64,000 bases of DNA from Aricia agestis (GCF_905147365.1 NC_056417.1:11120501-11184500); one strand, 5' to 3'; numbered from the stretch's first letter, positions 1 through 12,645 are shown. Notes: generated by a model from the sequence alone, not told the origin. Program-made: numbers and translations.

Positions 1-65
1 TGTGCACTTGACGTAATTTTTCGACGACATACTTTATTTGTTGTTTAACATTTTTCTACTTCCTT

Positions 66-447
66 ACTAATATTACAAATGCGAAAGTGTATATTTGTTA
101 CCTCTTCACGCTTAAACAGTTGAACCGATTTTGATGAAACTTAAGGTGACGCCTTGATAATTTGACTGCAGCGATATCGATTTTTCTCAGCAATGACTAA
201 AGTTAAGAAATTAAAGTTCAGTGTCTGTATTTATCACGTCTTTATCTTTGAATTAGCTAAAGCATAACACGATTGGTCAACGTTTATAACACACAATAAT
301 TAATCAAAAAGACCTCTATATAAAACAGGGATTCTAATTTTGCCAACAGAGGAGAGTGATTTAAGCTTCCAAAATTTGTACAATAGATTAGTTCAAGCAT
401 ACACTATAATTTGCCCATAACTTATATGAAATATATTTATGGTTCTT
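66..447. repeat. Dispersed repeat, inverted copy near 38 kb
   Basis: Positions 66-150 resemble the head of a common repeat in this window (a 'GCGAAAGTGT' and 'TACCTCTTCACGC' block). From about 138 to 447 the sequence recurs in reverse complement at 37771-38760. The distant copy is split by about 680 bp of unrelated sequence. There is no coding potential. The family is not named; it is probably a non-autonomous transposon. Confidence 0.6.
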
Positions 448-467
448 AAATTATTTCATATAAGTTG

Positions 468-493
468 TATATATATATATATATATATATATA
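468..493. repeat. (TA)n microsatellite
   Basis: A short uninterrupted TA dinucleotide run at the edge of the dispersed repeat to its left. Confidence 0.85.
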
Positions 494-1020
494 ATATGTC
501 CTATTATGCGTGTTTTATCGAATACCGAGCAAAGCTCGGTCAAATACCTAGTAATTATTAAAGTGACAAGTGGTAAGAAAGGACAAAATATGACAGTTTT
601 CGTTGTAAAAAACGGTATAGTTTTCGCTTGTTAAACTGTTTTTGGTGCAACACACGTCTTGCGGTCGTCATTTAGTAGTCTAGCTACAATGTAATTTGGA
701 CTATTTGGTTATAGAGAATATAGTTGCTTCGTTAGCATAATATCGCAATGTATATTTTGTGGAATAGTTCGAGGTACGCGTGCTATTCGGTGTATTCGAT
801 GCTTTGTCCCTAATCCAGGGGTTCGCAACCGGTGGCTCTTTAAATCCAACGCAAATATGAATTATAAGTAATCACATTAAATATTATCGATTAAAATCGA
901 TGAGCAAAAAGTACCACTTTGCGTTTTAGGTTTCATTTTAATATATTGTATTTTAAAGTTTTTCATAACTAAATGTCGTTGAGCTAAAGCAGAACTTGAA
1001 ATAGGATAAAATTATATTAA
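494..1020. other. No gene seen
   Basis: AT-rich intergenic sequence. Around 817-840 a block 'CAGGGGTTCGCAACC' resembles the end of a hAT-type element, but no matching second end was found. Confidence 0.5.
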
Positions 1021-1262
1021 TACGAGCTTTTGCCCGCGCCTTCGCTCGCGTTAAGTAATATTATTATATACAAACTTTCATCCCCTATTTGATCCCCTTG
1101 GGGTTGGAATTTATCAAAATCCTTTCTTAGCGGATGCCTGCGTCATAACATCTACCTGTATGCCAAATTTCAGCTCGATCCATCCAGTGGTTTGGGCTGT
1201 GCGTTGATAGATCACTATGTCAATCAGTCAGTCACCTTTGAATTTTATATATATAGAAGTAT
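1021..1262 (-). repeat. SINE-like dispersed repeat, family C
   Basis: This copy is the reverse complement of the two copies at 51046-51518. The family runs from 'AACTCAAAGGTGACTGA', through a 'CGCACAGCCCAAACCACTGG' block, to a GC-rich end 'GAAGCCGCGGGCAAAAGC'. Such ends are very common in lepidopteran genomes. No open frame of interest is present. The type (SINE or LINE tail) is not settled. Confidence 0.65.
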
Positions 1263-1633
1263 TATAATAATTTATGATTTAAAACCTACAACACGGTGGA
1301 AATACTTTTCTGTTGACAAAAAAAGAAAATTTTTAAAGCCGTTTTAAAATTTTTAAAATTTAGTTTCGTAATTCTAGCTCTTGATCAAGAGGTTGACGAA
1401 GCCTGTCCCAGAGTAATAAATAATATGTATTTGCATCGCTGTATGCACGTTACCACTACGTGACTATGTTGTATATTTTTCATTACATTGTTCATAATGG
1501 TGGATAAGATAGAAATTCAAATAATTTCCCGTTATTGAAACTGCTATTATATTTTCTTAGAATAATACTACTACGATATTTTCCGAGAAACGCACATGAT
1601 ATCTGTAGTATATAATATATTAGCTATGCACTA

Positions 1634-1894
1634 AAGGTGCTCCCTCACCGCGAGCATTCACGTGTAATGTAACATTAAACATTCTACTTTGAGCATTACA
1701 TTACAATACTATCTCCCTGAATGATAGCATTCGCGTGTGATGTATCATTCGACTTTGAGCATTCTATAGCTAGTTGATGTTACAAGTTGTATCAAGATAA
1801 TAAATACACACTGTATCATTACAAGGTGCGCATTGCAATGCTCGACTCTGTAACGTTACATTACAAGGGAATGCTCCCAGTAAGGGAGCACCTT
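1634..1894. mobile_element. MITE with ~46-bp imperfect TIRs, TA target duplication
   Basis: The left end reads AAGGTGCTCCCTCACCG and the right end is its imperfect inverse (GTAAGGGAGCACCTT). The terminal similarity continues inward for about 46 bp through 'TGTAATGTAAC'. A TA dinucleotide flanks each end (1632-1633 and 1895-1896), as expected for a Tc1/mariner-type insertion. Internal AT-rich sequence repeats the motif GAGCATT. There is no transposase, so it is non-autonomous. Confidence 0.7.
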
Positions 1895-1896
1895 TA

Positions 1897-3388
1897 AAGT
1901 AACAGTCAGACTATATTTTATACTTCATCTCTTTTATTACATATTTACTCAAGTCTGTCGTGAGATTTTTTAATGTGCTGAACAACTACATGTAAAAGAT
2001 TATTTTTTTCTTTTATTTGCTCGCTTTCTTTTATATAAACAGTAGGCTTAATAGAAACACTAGAATCTAGAAAAATATTTAGTGACGATTTTAAAACTTG
2101 TGAAAGACTGGGAAGTTTGATAATATTGCAGGACCATAAAGAATTTTATTAAGTATTAGCCACGTTACTGTAATATACCGGAAAGAAAAACTTTTCTTAA
2201 CACAATACATCAAAAAAATTGTATTTTGTTGTATTTTGCTCACAAAAACTCCAAGTACATATTTCATACACACAAAACTTGTCATCAAATACGCTCGCAC
2301 ATTTAATATTTAAATTCAGTGAAATGTAGCGCAAGTTTGGTCCAGGTGGACACGTGCATTCATGATTATTTTACCTTGGAATTTCTACGAAAATAACCCT
2401 TATTTTGCCGGCATTGTGGCCCTGTGGGAGGTAGTATGATTCTGAATGCAGTGTAAGAGCGGATCCGTGTTGCGCGTTACATTTATCACCTGTCACACTC
2501 ACACCACATATTACACTTACGTTATGACACCAACATATATTTTTGGGGCGTTTTAGGCATTAATGGGGCATATTTTTATATGAAGCCATGGCAACACTGA
2601 TTTTTCTTGGAAAATTTAGGTAGAATGTTGGTACTACTCTTTTTTAAGTCAGGTGCATAATGATTAAGTACGTATTTTCACTTATTTTTACTTAAAACTT
2701 GATAATTAGTTTACTCTAAGGTCATTTGCTTATATAACAGATTTACTGAATTATTACTAATCATACTACGCAAAAATTTCGTTTATGCGTAGCCGAAATT
2801 TTTCACCCATAATCCCAATAAACGCTAAAAACAGCGCTACACAAGTTTTCATTTATAAAAACAAGACAAAATCAATTGAGTACGTATAAATACGCGTTCC
2901 TAGAACCTCAATATCGGTCCAAACTCCAAGTTAAAGCATTTTTAGAGGCTTACTTTGGGTAAACCCATAGTTGAAAGCCTTCACCATTTTCCTCTCGTGT
3001 ACAATCACCGAGTATTCCGGAGCATAGAGGTTCCGCACAAAGAGGCTTTTATCGGCGCCGCGGACGCGTGAAAGTGGCGAACTAAATCCGACAGCTGAAT
3101 ACAAGTAGGTTAGTACTGGCCGCTTTACTCGATCTTTTTAAACAGTTCTTTATTTAAATTATTAAATAACAAACTTTTTCGTTATGTAACTTAAGTTTTT
3201 GTAATTCGAATCCTATATTTTAAATTTCCGTTGCGAGCTAATGTTAATGTTTTTTTACCATGAATACATGGTCTTCAGTCGTGTACAGCCTGTCATCCAA
3301 TGATGAAAAACTTAAAGCAGATATGTTACTACCGCGCGCGTTGTGAAGATTCAAATACGACCCAATTGGGCCGTCTGTTTTTTAGTCT
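1897..3388. other. No gene seen
   Basis: AT-rich sequence with only short chance open frames on either strand. A GC-richer patch at about 3040-3120 has no recognisable feature. No TIR pairs or long repeats were noticed. Confidence 0.5.
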
Positions 3389-3652
3389 TTTTTTTTTTAT
3401 GAAATAAGGGGGCAAACGAGCAAACGGGTCACCTGATGGTAAGCAACTTCCGTCGCCCATGGACACTCGCAGCATCAGAAGAGCTGCAGGTGCGTTGCCG
3501 GCCTTCTAAGGGGTAATAGGGGAGGGTAGGAAAGGGAATAGGGGAGGGTACGGAAGGGAATAGGGGTGGATACGGAAGGGAATAGGGGAGGGTACGGAAG
3601 GAAATAGGGGAGGGTAGGGAAAGGAAAAGGGTAGGGGATTGGGCCTCTGGTC
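3389..3652 (+). repeat. Dispersed repeat family A with G-rich minisatellite
   Basis: It begins with a T-run and 'ATGAAATAAGGGGGCAAACG', then 'GGGTCACCTGATGG', then 'CGTTGCCGGCCTT', and ends in a purine-rich tandem array (about 3517-3640) of a roughly 22-bp unit of the type 'GGAATAGGGGAGGGTACGG', about five copies. Other copies lie at 6396, 15689, 26809, 28184 and 29214-29544. Short open frames in it are by-products of the repeat. Confidence 0.75.
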
Positions 3653-4031
3653 TGCATCAAGCGCAGTCACGAACCTAAATAAATTGAAAATGACGTCGTG
3701 CGCGTTTCGAAAATGTACCAATTATGACCGAAAAGAAAACAAAACACATGGAATCTCTTACCACATGTCTTGATTGTAATAAATGCCTCGATTATTTACA
3801 TATTCAATTATTTTTTCGAACAATCTGGAAAAAATCGAATTTTCGTCATAGCTCAGGCGAAGAAAGAGACAGCGATAAGATTTGACGAAAAATAGAACTG
3901 TCTCTTTTATGTAAATGGTTTTTCGTATCTTTTGTTTCACTTATCTGTCAAATTTGTCAATGTTTGCAATTTTGAATTTGAAAATTGTTCGGAAGAGATT
4001 TAAGCCGGAAAATAGTATGGACGTAACTGAT

Positions 4032-4237
4032 CAGCGGGGCTAAAACGGTCGCTTTGAAGAATCATGATATGAATCATAATAATGATTCATTTTTCTAAAA
4101 CGCAAAATGCAACTCTGCTTGCAATTCATTTCTGTATTTTTGTACTGATTTGACATTTGTCAGTTTGACAGTTTTGACAATCCATTTGCTGAATTGATTG
4201 AGAGGAATTGCTAAATGTGACCATTTTAGCCCCGCTG
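4032..4237. mobile_element. MITE with ~20-bp TIRs (CAGCGGGGCTAAAA)
   Basis: The left end CAGCGGGGCTAAAACGGTC is inverted at the right end (GACCATTTTAGCCCCGCTG) with one mismatch. The interior is AT-rich and contains its own small inverted repeat around ATGATTCAT. I cannot see a clear target duplication, so the superfamily is not assigned. The interval 3653-4031 to its left holds nothing I recognise. Confidence 0.65.
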
Positions 4238-5028
4238 TATAAGTAGAAAATCATTGCTGTCATCCCTTTTAAATCAATCTAAGAAAAAAGGGATGACACT
4301 ACGATGTTGCCACTTTCTAATTTCTTCGCTTTCTTGACAGACTATACATTTTCAAATTAAATTTTTCGTTTACTTTGAAATTGAGTTATCAATTATTAAT
4401 TAACAAAAAACCTAGTCACTAAATCCAATGTGTTACAATTGTAAGCATGGGACTCATACGCACGAAAAATATTATTATACAAAATTATACAAAGTAAACT
4501 GTAATTTGTATAAATGTTAAGATTCATGCACTTAGAAAATATTAGTACGATATATTGTATAGTAATGTCGTTGTATCCTCTTAAAGTAATATTTTATATT
4601 GTGAGTGCATGTTGTAAATTTTTCGCTGCATCTAATACAGGCCGTAAATTTTCAAGCCACGATGCCGCACGCTTATATTATTGGTGCGAGCAAGTTTATC
4701 ATATTTGTGTAATGGATGTTTACAATATTTTTAAACAAAGTAACGTGTTTTACGTTTTTGTTTTGCGTACAGAGTGATAAAGTTATTGTTGTTGTAGTTT
4801 ACTAAACGTAGTTACTGGCTTTAATAATATTAATTGAATATAATTAAGATCGAGTAACTCTTCCTAACCTAAAATTTAATAGTTATATAAGTAAATATAA
4901 CAGTCTTCTGTACGGTAATGCTACATTTCTTTGGGATAAAATGCAACGCATATCCTTATACTGCAAATTTAGTGGTTTCTACTAAAATAAATGATAATCG
5001 CACACACACAGGTCCCCCGCTACCATAT
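4238..5028. other. No gene; one small hairpin
   Basis: A 12-bp stem, GTCATCCCTTTT with its inverse, lies at about 4257-4297 with an AT-rich loop. The remainder is AT-rich with only an 87-codon chance frame at 4514-4777 that has no recognisable domain. Confidence 0.45.
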
Positions 5029-5430
5029 TATTTATTTATTTATTTATTCAGGACCAAAAACAGTTTTGCATGAATTACAACATTAGGTTTGGACATTTAA
5101 AAATACACGCTACATGCAATAACTAATTACAATTGGTCACAGCATGCAATTACATTAAAAAGTAAACAGTATTACAGTAAAAACAATTAGAAATAAAAAT
5201 AAGATACATCAAATCATCTATAAAATGCTTTTACAATAAAATACAGATTTAAAATTAATAAAAAATAAAATAATAATACAATTCATTAACTTACAATAAA
5301 TTATTAAATTAAGTTAAAATAACAATGAAAAGGGTTTAATTCAATTGTAAAACGTTTTTAAATATAAGTTATGTAAAAATTTAAGTTAAAAATGCTTATT
5401 AATATATTATGTGCAATGTGTGCAATGCAC
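5029..5430 (-). repeat. Possible LINE 3' end, minus strand
   Basis: It starts with a (TTTA)n run and then AT-rich sequence without open frames, as expected if a minus-strand LINE 3' UTR and tail had inserted. There is no coding remnant to prove it. An alternative is simple AT-rich DNA beside a microsatellite. Confidence 0.3.
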
Positions 5431-5619
5431 ACGGGCGCCATCCTCTAGGGGCGCCAAAACCAAGGACCCAAAAAATTTGCCTAAAGGGGCGCCAAAATCC
5501 TTTTTTTGCACACAGGCGCCAGTAGCCCTTACGGGGGCCCTGCACACACAAGCCTTACGTTCAACTTAGAGGAAGCACGCGTTGATGTTATAATCCCTAA
5601 CAATATCTTTACTAATATT

Positions 5620-5830
5620 TTAAATCCGAAAGGGTGTCATTCTATATATTATGTCTGTCTGTTATCACTTCACGCTTCAACGACTGAAGTTTGGTACGAA
5701 ATTTGGTACGAATATACTTTATGAAAAGACATAAAATACTTTTTTCGTAGAAAAATGTACTATCAGAGAAGTATATTCATAGACAGGTCCGCCAAATGCC
5801 TATGGATCAATTTCTTCTAGCTACTTTTCC
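5620..5830. repeat. Diverged family B repeat plus MITE remnant
   Basis: 5630-5755 resembles the family B repeat found at 28760 and 45973 (the 'TCTGTTATCACTTCACGC' block). It runs into a collapsed copy of the TA-flanked MITE family seen at 13464 and 15146: both ends (CTATCAGAGAAG and CAATTTCTTCTAG) are present but most of the middle is gone. 5831-6395 holds only chance frames. Confidence 0.45.
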
Positions 5831-6395
5831 CGCGCGATTAGCAAATTTTAGCTCGTCGAAGGCGCGTCTTTTAATGAGTACACAATACACATATTTTGAT
5901 GACGTAGATATTTTTGATGTATTCATCATTGTCTCATCAGGGCGAAGTTTTTATCTCCGCCATAAACGTATCCGTGTATCAGGGAGGCCGGGCACGTACT
6001 CATTTACCCCTACCCCCCTCTCCCCCTATCTCGGTCGTTGTGGGGAGTTGTTAGTGCCAATTGAGATAAGCGAAAACTCACGAATTCCCGAGATACGCTA
6101 ATGAAAACCATTTTACTGCTTGTATGATAATATGTACTAATAACTTCTTAGTTAATTTTAAAACAATGGATATACTATTGTAAAAGAAAATTTGCTTATC
6201 CCGAAAGTACAGTAAAATATACAGAGGTAATTTCATTACAAATGTACGATTACTGTGTTAATTTTGACCCCACAGAGTTTCTTTTTGTCAAATATAAAAA
6301 ATTATATAAACGACCGAAATGATAAATCTCGTTTAATCAATTCAGAAAAAAACCTTGGGAAAAAAATGTTACCTACTTGGTTACGGGCTATGTTT

Positions 6396-6655
6396 TTTTT
6401 TAATGAAATAAGGGTGCAAACGGGTCACCTGATGAAAAGCTTCCATCGCCCATGGACACTCGCAGCATCAGAAAAGCTGCAAGTGGGTTGCCGGCCTTTT
6501 AAGATGGAATAAGGTAATAGGGATAGAGGATAGGGAAGGGAAGGGAATAGGGGAGGGTAGGGAAAGGAATAGGGTAGGGGATTGGGCCTCCGGTAAACTC
6601 ACTCACTCGGCGAAACACAGCGCAAGCGCTGTTTCACGCCGGCTTTCTGTGAGAG
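6396..6655 (+). repeat. Dispersed repeat family A
   Basis: It has the same order of blocks as the copy at 3389: T-run, ATGAAATAAGGG, GGGTCACCTGATG, GCCCATGGACACTCGCAGC, a G-rich AGGGAAGGGAATAGG array, and then the family's second half with 'CAGCGCAAGCGCTG', which is itself palindromic, ending near 'TTTCTGTGAGA'. Together with the 28184 copy it defines the family's right end. Confidence 0.7.
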
Positions 6656-7332
6656 CTATGTTACGGGCTACGCGCTACGCCCGCGTTGCTACGCACAGTT
6701 CTACGCGTAAGAATATTGTTCCTTCGAAACAGAAGTATGTGCTTTGTATATGGTCAAAGTATGATATATACTTGTAAAAGAAGATAAAATAACTATGCGA
6801 ATGAGTGAGGTCGTTAATTGAGATTCGTGTTACAAGAATCGGGCCTCTGTTTCTACTCTAGTACAGTAAATATAGACAGAAAAGAGTATTGAAAAAGTAT
6901 AAAGCGCAATTTCTTGTTAGCTCTTTTAAATTTAATTTGAATCGTATTTCGCTACACAAAGGGAAATTATTGCCGCCTCCCCTACCCGCACTACTCCATT
7001 ACTGATTCTCGCAAATGGCGCGGTTTTCACTAATGTTTTATCTATAGAAAAAGAGAATTTTATTTCTAAAAGAATTTAAATATGCTACGCATAGATTTTT
7101 TAGTTACATAATATTTTATTTTCACCAAAAATAAAGCAAAAAAACAAGTGAAAAGGCCATAATCAAACTAGCTATAAACTAAAAGGTTTTCTTGAAAACA
7201 TAATATTATTATTTTCACTTTTCCTCGTGAAGCAATTAGTTTATGAAGTTTTTAAGGCAAACACTAATATACCTAAGCTAGTTACTATCCCTATAATTTG
7301 ATTCTAAGTATTTGTCCGTGCTACGTACTTAT

Positions 7333-7652
7333 ATATAAAATTCTCGTTCGTTTAATATGTCAATGTTAGGCCGCGTACTCCTCCGAAACGGCTTTACTGA
7401 TTTTAACCAAATTTTATATGCATATTCAGTGGGTCTGAGAATCGGCTACTGGGTACTTTTTATATTGATAAGTGCATTTGTTGAATAAATAATAGTAAAT
7501 TATTACAACTCGAGACTGACGGCGACCATTGTTTGTGCGATGGGATAGCGATGGACGTTGCCATGGTGACATACTTATTTAGTCACTTCAATAAAATAAT
7601 ACGGGCGAAATAATTTATATGGCAAAGAAACGTTTGCCGGGACAGCTAGTTA
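7333..7652 (+). repeat. Dispersed repeat family D
   Basis: A block from 'AAAATTCTCGT' through 'CGTACTCCTCCGAAACGGC' and 'GGCTACTGGGTACTTTT' to 'GCCGGGACAGCTAGT'. It recurs in reverse orientation at 15841-16145 with high similarity. It resembles the tail-type repeats that follow LINE or SINE insertions. There is no coding content. Confidence 0.7.
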
Positions 7653-10570
7653 TATTCTAATATTTTAGTTAGTTTTTATATACCACTCATTCACCTCCAT
7701 AAAAAATTTACGAAAAAAAATTATTCTTATCTCTACATCGTTACTGCGTCAACTTATTAACAAGGTTTATTAATAAAGAGCCGGAGTCTTGAGGCGGACG
7801 TTCTGTGATTGATGACAGGCAATTAATAACAGACCGCTCGCACTTGATTTTTCTTTTTTTTTCTTAAGTGAGTGAAATTGGACAAGTGTTAGAGGAGAAT
7901 AAGTGATACTCGTTATAGTCTTTTCAATATAAACCACTAAACCTGTTTTAGATGCCTAGGAAAAGGAAACCAGGAAACCTAGGAAAGGAACAAAGCCAAC
8001 ATCTATGAATTGTGTAACAAAAAAATACTTCTAAAGAAGGGAAGTAAACAAATTGACTAGTGAAAGACGTCTACAATCACATAATATGAAAACTACTGAA
8101 GAAGATACAACATGCGAGGTTACATGGGTAAAAAAATCGAATTTTCTGTACAACAAGGTATTTTGTTACAAATTACGAAGTTAAATTGTGTGTTGATTAC
8201 TACCACAAACATCGACCTACTTTTATATTACCTACGCGAAAATAGATATTTTAACACAAACCAGGAAGTGAAAAAATTAACTCCTTTTTTCAAACACGCC
8301 ACTGAGGCAAATGACAATAGAATTACCTGCGTCAAAAGCCCTCCCCGTGTTAAAGCCCCCTCGACATATTGGAAAATCACTTTTCGTGAAATCAGCTGTC
8401 CTAAATATCCTCCGAGTATCCTTTGTGAAATCTGCCTCAGTGGTGTTGAGTCCTTGAGAATGTCTTTTGGAGTTAACAAGCATTCGGAATTTTAAATTAA
8501 GAACGACGCCATATTGAAAACGGGGAGAGCTGCGAATTTTCGTGGCCTTTTTTAAAGTTTTACATTAAAAATAGATTTTTTTTACCCAAAGGCATCTTTT
8601 AACGAAGCTGACAACTTACGTTTTTGTGATGCATGCTTATCATGTGTAAATCATAAAGTTAATCCCCGTGTTCCAGATGACGTTAAAAATGCTCACGCTC
8701 AAGACCCGTTTTTTTTTTTCCTTTCCACTAGCATGTGAGCGTCAGTGATACAAACCAAAGATTATGGATCGTTTTCAAAAGTTCAAAAAAAGAACATAAT
8801 ATATATTTTTTTTTACATAGGTACATTGAACCGAATTTGGATATTACGATCCTTTTCTTGAAGTCGTAAATAAAAGTAATTGTTTATAGTTACAATTATT
8901 TTACAAATAAAATACATAATATTATATTATTTGTTTCGTTTTTAGTATTATATTTTTTTACTTAAGTGATCATATTTTAATATAGTTAAACTTTTATTAT
9001 ATTTCAGTTTCACATTGAATCATATTTTTAGAACAAAACCACATACTTTGCATAATATTGACTATTGTCACATAAACGTTAGGTAACAATACCGCGAAAT
9101 GCTAAGTCAAGTACAAGTAAGTCAACAGGTACAGGAGAGATGAAAATTAGTATTATATTTTATAAGAAATCATTTGACCTTTCATTTAAAACAATTTCTT
9201 TTCCAATCAAAATATTTTATTAAATGTTATTTAATATATTTCAATTAAATTATTATTTGTAATGAAATAATATAAATTTTTTTGTCTTTACTCTCTCGTG
9301 AAAACTTTCCGAACATGGCTTTCGCGATATAGTTACGTTAAAATTAAAAAAAAATTAGAACGCCCACTTTGACCCAACTTCGTCAAGGGTTGTTTTGAGC
9401 GAAAATAATGACGTCACGAGTGACGTCATAGCCTCGATCAAAACGACCCCGGTCGCCAAAGGGAACGGCAGAAGGGGACGTTTTGAGCGTTTTGGTCAAA
9501 ATTAACATCTTCTGGAACGCAGCCAATATATATAGCGGAATAGAGAAAAAAAGGCCTGAGCAAGAGAGATGTCACTATCAGTAACACTGCGTGGTAAAAA
9601 AGAGATGTGTGATACATGACAGAAGCACTCTTTTTTTGACGTCCAGTCGGCACGTGCCGCACGTTCTATTATCTAGGCTGAATTATAATAATATAAAGTT
9701 TTTTCATTAAAAATTCAACAACCATCATAGCTTATTTATTACGCCAAGCGCGTAACGCATTACGTACTCTTGAAATTATTATTTTTAACAAAAAATTAAA
9801 ACTGACTTCCATGGTAAAAACAATAATATTAATATTATAGTGAACAAAAAATTATTGAATAAGTAATTCTCACTCTTTAATAGTGCTATTGCAGAATTCT
9901 CCTAAACGTCGACTATTTCTGTACACAATCTTCATGATTTTAAAGTCGGTACCAGCTAAGAATGTTGAGTTCTATAACAAAATATTTTTAATTTTTATGA
10001 AGTCGGTTAAAAGCAGTGCCACTTCTTTCATACTCTATGAAACGAGCTACATCCGAGCTTATTTCGGGCAGACAAAACAATTTCAGATAATTATGTACAA
10101 ATTTTTCACGATCAATTATATCCAGCCATAAACAAAGACTCGTCAGAAAAGAAAAAATGAAAAAATGAAGCTCTGGCGGCTGAAATCCCGGTTCGTTGAC
10201 GTTAATTAGTCTCACAATTGTATTCCTTTGTTCCTTTCTTACTGTGAATTATCAATTTATCTTTTATCTTTTTCGATATAATTGAAAGCGGCGATGGAAT
10301 TAGGAATAACTCAGCGGGAAAAAATCGATTCTAGACGCAAAACAATTCTGTTTTTTTAAGACATTGAAAAGGTTATGCCGAATAATTTATTATTCAATTA
10401 CAGTTTTCCTGGGTTCAAAATTTTTCTTTGTGAAAGGTATATTTTTTATGGTTCATATAAATGCTGATACTTTGGTTTATTGAGAACATAATAATTCATC
10501 AGCAGCTAAGTAAGTATATAAGTACGTTACATACTTCTTCATTTTAGCTATAGATTTTATTACTATTACT
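7653..10570. other. No gene seen
   Basis: Mostly AT-rich DNA. The 127-codon frame at 8112-8495 lacks any recognisable motif and overlaps equally long frames on the other strand, so I do not call it. Two TGACGTCA palindromes lie at 9409 and 9421. No repeats with clear ends were found. Confidence 0.45.
9409..9428. promoter_or_regulatory. Paired TGACGTCA (CRE-type) palindromes
   Basis: Two perfect 8-bp TGACGTCA sites, 9409-9416 and 9421-9428, lie 12 bp apart. TGACGTCA is the known consensus for CREB/ATF-type bZIP factors. No gene or promoter is visible beside them, so a regulatory role is only a possibility. Confidence 0.2.
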
Positions 10571-10799
10571 AGCTTTTACCCGCGGCTTCGCTCGCGTGAA
10601 ATTCGAAAATCGTGTAGAATATGAATATTCTTGCAAATCTCCTATAGAAACATGATGTTTTTCCAAGACCAAAAGTAGCCTATGTTACTCTCTATCCTTT
10701 CAACTAAGTCGATACCAAAAATCAAGTCAATTGGTTGCTTCGTTAGGCTGCGAAGAAAGGACAAACAAACAAATACACTTTCGCATTTATAATATTAGT
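10571..10799. repeat. SINE-like dispersed repeat
   Basis: It begins 'CTAGCTTTTACCCGCGGC' and ends 'CACTTTCGCATTTATAATAT', both typical edges of lepidopteran dispersed repeats. Related but diverged sequence occurs at about 33478-33660 and 60955-61258. A further similar head ('GTTTCCCGCGACTTCG') starts at about 10808 and leads into the tandem array. Confidence 0.5.
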
Positions 10800-10952
10800 A
10801 TGTATAGCTGTTTCCCGCGACTTCGTAGGCGTTACCATAGTATAATAACGGAAATGGATAATTCTCTCCTTTTTATGGTCCCTTACTCAAATGGTAAAAA
10901 ACTGAACCCGAGTACAAAGATATAATATCAGCCTGTCCGTCTGTCCATATCC

Positions 10953-12062
10953 AGGCAAAGCCTCCCTCATATTAATCAAATGACACTCGAAATCTGTATG
11001 TTTCACATGTTTCACTATTAATTAATAACTTAGTTTGTTCCTAAGGAATAAGAATTAAAACTCAACACTAACGACGCAACATGTTTTTGCTTGGCAACAT
11101 TACCAGGAGGGGGGGGGGGGGGGTATGGGGGGGCGCAGCCGCCCCAAGTACCGGCCGGGGGCAAAGCCTCCCGCATGTTAATCAAACGACACTCAAAATC
11201 TGTATGTTTAGTTTTGGTTAGATTAATTTCACTTTTAATAAATAACTTTGTATGATCCTAAAGGAGAATTAAAAATCAACACTAACGACGCAAATATATA
11301 TCTGCAAAAACCGTATCCAAATCGGATCAGTAGTTTTCGTGTTAAAGAAAAAAGTTTTATACAAAATCGGGCAAGATTTTATATAAAACTTTTTTGTCCC
11401 CTTAGAGGGGTGAGGGGAAAAATTTTATACACCAGATATTAAATTGGAAAATACAGTTTATAATATGATGTAAGTTTATTCAAGAAAAAAGTTTGATACA
11501 AAATTTGCCCCCTCTTTGGTCCGTTTGAGGGGTGGGGGGGAAAATTTTATACACCAAATATGAAGTTGGAAGAAGACAAATATATCTGCGAAAACCATAT
11601 TCAAATCGGATCAGTAGTTTTCATGTTAAAAAAAAGTTTGATACAATATCTGACCCCCTCTTCAGCCCCCTTAAAGGGGTGGGGGAAAAATTTTATACAC
11701 CAGATGTTAAATTGGAAAATACAGTTAATAATATGAAGTTAGTCCATTGAAGAAAAAAGTTTGATACAAAATTTGACCCCCTCTTTGGTCCCCTTAGAGG
11801 GATGAGGGGGAAAAATTTATACACTAGATGTTAAGTTGGAAGAAGAAAAATATATCTGCGAAAACCGTATTCAAATCGGGTCCGTACTTTTCGTGTTAAA
11901 GAAAAAAGTTTGGTACAAAATCTTACCCCCTCTTTTGACCCCTTGGAGAGGTGGGGGGAAAATTTTTGTACACCAGATGTTAAGTTGGGAGAAGACAAAT
12001 ATATCTGCGAAAACCGCATTCAAATCGGATCAGTAGTTTTCGTGTGATGCTGGAACAAACAT

Positions 12063-12098
<36 letters not shown>
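10953..12098. repeat. Degenerate tandem array with alternating spacing
   Basis: An initial unit ('GCAAAGCCTCCC' to 'CACTAACGACGCAA') occurs at about 10953 and again at about 11162, separated by a G-run (11107-11132). From about 11278 a second unit repeats: the block 'TTTTATACACCAGATGTTAA' or close variants recurs with start spacings alternating near 120 and near 147 bp, giving a higher-order period of about 270 bp. It ends in an (ACAG)n run at 12061-12097. The array contains several chance open frames. No protein is supported. Confidence 0.65.
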
Positions 12099-12099
<1 letters not shown>

Positions 12100-12179
12100 A
12101 AACTAACCACAGTTTTGGCTTCTATAGCGATGTAGTAACAGCCCCCGCTTATTATTTTTTGGATATCTTTTATGTACAG

Positions 12180-12645
12180 AATGGGCATTGTCCAAAAAAA
12201 ATCACATGTACTTTTTATATTTTTTTTCGTTAAAATAGGGCATTTTAAGAATATAAATTAAATGATTTTGAAATTCATTGGCTAGTTTTTTCTCAATAAA
12301 TTTTTAAAGTTTCGCTCTGACGTCATCATCGGCCGCCAATTGACCTCTGCATATGTTTTAAATTTCCTTTCAATCTTATTTATAATGGCTGTTTCGTCAA
12401 ATGCAAGTTCTCATTATGTGAAAGCTGATACGAGAAGCTTAAAAAAGTTCGAAACGTAATGTTGGTCGAATTTATTGCTAATTTAACGCCATTGAAGGTC
12501 AAACAAAGGTTAAACGTATTTGTTCAAAAATATAAGTAACTAATGGGTATTTTTTTCGTTTATATACAGAAAAACGATCACTGACCTTATTCCTCGAAAT
12601 GTTTTTGTAATGAGCAAAATTTAAAAAAAATGGACAATCCCCATT
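12180..12645. mobile_element. Possible MITE, 15-bp TIRs
   Basis: The ends AATGGGCATTGTCCA and TGGACAATCCCCATT are inverted copies with one mismatch. The interior is AT-rich with one GC-rich block (about 12310-12345). No target duplication was found. The right end could have been reshaped. Confidence 0.4.

Noticed and set aside
8112..8495. 127-codon plus-strand frame
   Set aside because: No motif, unusual composition, and overlapping minus-strand frames of similar quality.
10953..12098. CRISPR-like array
   Set aside because: Units are long, degenerate and lack unique spacers of constant length. The context is a eukaryotic repeat.
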